A stretch of DNA of 64,000 nt from Marinomonas colpomeniae (GTDB lineage: Bacteria > Pseudomonadota > Gammaproteobacteria > Pseudomonadales > Marinomonadaceae): positions 702,136 through 766,135 of the forward strand of contig NZ_JACYFC010000001.1 of NCBI RefSeq assembly GCF_014803385.1, read 5' to 3'. Below, piece by piece: positions 62,260 to 64,000 of this stretch. How positions within the stretch are numbered: position 1 is the stretch's first letter; the number at the start of each line of letters is the position of its first letter. A model generated the notes under the pieces. That model did not search any database, was not told where the DNA came from, and was given only the letters and a program-made list of their open reading frames with translations. Made by a program: the position numbers and the translations under genes.

Positions 62260-62285
62260 TCACTTCTCCGGCAAGAATAGCTGAT

Positions 62286-64000
62286 TTAACTCGATGAGTG
62301 TTGGTGCTGATGGCTATGAAGTTTACTCACAGCCCAACGTAGATATTGGTTTACTTTATTTGGTGTTATTTGTGCAAATTCATCCAAAGCCGCTTCTGCT
62401 AGAGTATCCTCAGGGTGCTCTGTTTGACGTTGCTTACTATGATCTAAGGCCGCAAGAGAGACTAAAACTGGTAAGTTTACTTCTTGGTCGAATTTAGAGC
62501 TTTTATGCTGTTGGCAAAATTGAATAAAAGCATACAAACCTTCAAAAATAAGGCTTTTATACCAATTAGGATGAATGTCTGATGTTAGGGACTCGATTAA
62601 GAGTGCAAAAGTGTCCTCGCCTGGTGTCATTGAGTTGAGTGCTCTTTGACAGTCCAGTGCAGTATTACTCTGTAAATCACCAAATACAATAGTATCTACA
62701 TGGCTTAAGCTTTCCCAAAGCTGTAACAACATGGACTCAGGTAATTTTGTAATCATGCCTTGTTCAGAGCGCCAGTCAAACCAGTCTACATCTTTTATCT
62801 TGCTTTGGGCGTCAGTACTTTGGTGATAGCGTAGATTATTGGCAACATGGGCGAACTCATCGTGTTTCTGCTGTAGTGCTTGCTTAAGTGCTTCATATAG
62901 CTGACTTGGTGAAATCTGAGATAAGGTTTCAAACACTGTCATGTTTTCTTCAGGGTCAAACTGTCGGGCACAAAGTAGGGCAAGGTTGTGAATACGAATC
63001 GTACGAACACCAGAAAAAAATTCAGGATTGACCTTGATTAGTGTTCCTGTAATGGCGATTAATTCATGACAAATGACTAATCCAATTGGAGATGAAGAGA
63101 CTTTTTTCAACATGCCTAAAATGTCATCTTGATGAAGTGGTGTACTAATATCAACTTCTGTTTCTGGAGTTTCTCCAATAACAAGTAACCGTTGGCGTAC
63201 TGTGATGTCAGCAATATAAGTAGCAAGATCGGTAGAGGGTTGTAATATTAGAAAATAAAGTCGTCGTGCGGCACGCCAATTTCCAGATAGAATTGCTTGT
63301 AAATAAACACGATTCAAAACGGTATAGGCCGTTACCGCAGGCGTTGAGTTTGGTATTGCACTCATTAATGTACGACGAGCCCCTAATTCAATTAAACAAT
63401 CTATTGCTTCGTTAATATCGGGTTGTTCATTTAATTTATAAAGAAGTGAATTAGTGTCCATTTTTTGTAGTGTATGAAGGTCATATGACTTAGGCTCTGG
63501 TGATAATGGCCAAGGTGCATCATGGATTGGAAGCTTTGTTTCTAATAGATGATAATCCAAAGTATTTATGATAATGGCTCGTCGATTACCAGACTTAAAT
63601 GCATTTTTTGCAGATTGAGGAATGACACGAAATTCTTGATGTTCTCGCTTTTGAAGCAAACGAATAAATTCAAACAATTCGTCGCTGCCGCTCATTTCAC
63701 TAATGGCTTCATCTATTAATATGCTAAACACGGCATTGGCTTTGTAATACCAATGGTCAGCGATACTTTTAAGTTCATTACGTATGTGTGTTTGGAATAG
63801 TGCTGGGTCGATTTTACGATAATCTTTGTCTTCGTTCTGAATCCAAGATAAACAAAGATATTTTTCATCATTTATGCTGAATGCCTGAGACGTAGCTAAA
63901 CTATTTAAGGCTCGGTTTGGTCTTCCTGTTAAGCCTAAAGGTACCGATGCTCCAAGGTGTTGATAGGTTTCAACCAATTGATCTGCACTGATGGCTTTAA
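62286..64000 (-). CDS. GH15-family / phosphorylase-kinase alpha/beta-like protein, N-terminus cut by window edge
   Basis: 570 residues visible and the frame is open to the window edge, so the N-terminus (where the GH15 barrel would lie) is missing. LGLTGRPNRALNSLATSQAF early in the visible part matches the GRP..SL.TS signature of phosphorylase kinase alpha/beta and GH15-related proteins. There follow NELKSIADHWYYKANAVFSILI and INTLDYHLL, paralleling the animal kinase subunits' W-x-GRP and L-D-F-L segments. The C-terminal ~300 residues are helical and end in a His-rich tail. Its place at the head of a glycogen operon suggests glucoamylase-like or regulatory action on glycogen. Confidence 0.72.
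   Translation of the reverse strand, partial: KAISADQLVETYQHLGASVPLGLTGRPNRALNSLATSQAFSINDEKYLCLSWIQNEDKDYRKIDPALFQTHIRNELKSIADHWYYKANAVFSILIDEAISEMSGSDELFEFIRLLQKREHQEFRVIPQSAKNAFKSGNRRAIIINTLDYHLLETKLPIHDAPWPLSPEPKSYDLHTLQKMDTNSLLYKLNEQPDINEAIDCLIELGARRTLMSAIPNSTPAVTAYTVLNRVYLQAILSGNWRAARRLYFLILQPSTDLATYIADITVRQRLLVIGETPETEVDISTPLHQDDILGMLKKVSSSPIGLVICHELIAITGTLIKVNPEFFSGVRTIRIHNLALLCARQFDPEENMTVFETLSQISPSQLYEALKQALQQKHDEFAHVANNLRYHQSTDAQSKIKDVDWFDWRSEQGMITKLPESMLLQLWESLSHVDTIVFGDLQSNTALDCQRALNSMTPGEDTFALLIESLTSDIHPNWYKSLIFEGLYAFIQFCQQHKSSKFDQEVNLPVLVSLAALDHSKQRQTEHPEDTLAEAALDEFAQITPNKVNQYLRWAVSKLHSHQHQHSSS

Overview
The window reads as chromosomal DNA of a marine gammaproteobacterium, most likely Oceanospirillaceae and probably Marinomonas. 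This is inferred from the low-to-moderate GC content, the protein families and the gene neighbourhoods; no rRNA or marker gene is present to prove it. I saw no prophage, insertion sequence, CRISPR array, tRNA or rRNA gene. Coding is dense on both strands.

Layout. 1-4.6 kb: the front part of pabB (leaving the window on the left), an alpha/beta hydrolase, a four-gene minor-pilin cluster (H-I-J-K order) and a small zinc-ribbon-like membrane protein. 4.6-10.5 kb: nadE, a homocysteine methyltransferase-like enzyme, a HupE/UreJ permease, a hydroxyacid dehydrogenase with a YihU-like PxGRT motif, a DJ-1/PfpI protein, a 58-bp nested palindrome and a ribbon-helix-helix protein. 10.9-14.6 kb: a soluble signalling operon (histidine kinase, single-domain regulator, REC-GGDEF-EAL protein). 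14.8-18.6 kb: rluF with a long basic tail, two very small genes (a 38-residue Lys-rich protein and a 42-residue glycine-linker lipoprotein), a polytopic membrane protein and a LEA-type lipoprotein. 18.9-23.5 kb: pqiABC and an MscS channel.

23.6-26.8 kb: a first iron-type ABC importer behind a Fur-like box, followed by a (GTAT)9 microsatellite. 26.9-31.5 kb, minus strand: a membrane histidine kinase and regulator pair, a Sel1/TPR lipoprotein and a cation/proton antiporter. 31.9-38.7 kb: oxaloacetate decarboxylase and a three-gene RND efflux operon. 39-48.6 kb: a siderophore-uptake island (TonB receptor, PchR-like AraC regulator, binding protein, two permeases, ATPase) with two further Fur-like boxes, followed by a convergent MocR-type regulator. 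A frameshifted copy of the ATPase/MocR junction lies to the left of the receptor gene, so the island is bracketed by about 185-bp diverged direct repeats. The MocR gene is divergent from a DUF1127-LysE exporter pair, and the gap between them holds four copies of a CATACAGAT-type site.

49-56 kb: LysE and MFS transporters, a GIY-YIG protein, a VOC protein, a RecQ-like helicase coupled to srkA, a possible 59-residue membrane peptide and a REC-TPR regulator. 56.4-64 kb: a chemoreceptor with a C-terminal cytoplasmic sensor, then a leftward glycogen operon (GH15/phosphorylase-kinase-like protein, glgB, glgX) leaving the window on the right.

Themes: iron acquisition without any siderophore biosynthesis genes, envelope maintenance and efflux, three groups of signalling proteins with REC domains, and storage-glycogen metabolism. 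The strongest candidates for something undescribed are the repeat-bracketed iron island, the MocR operator array, the lipoprotein-kinase-regulator trio, the nested palindrome and the microproteins.
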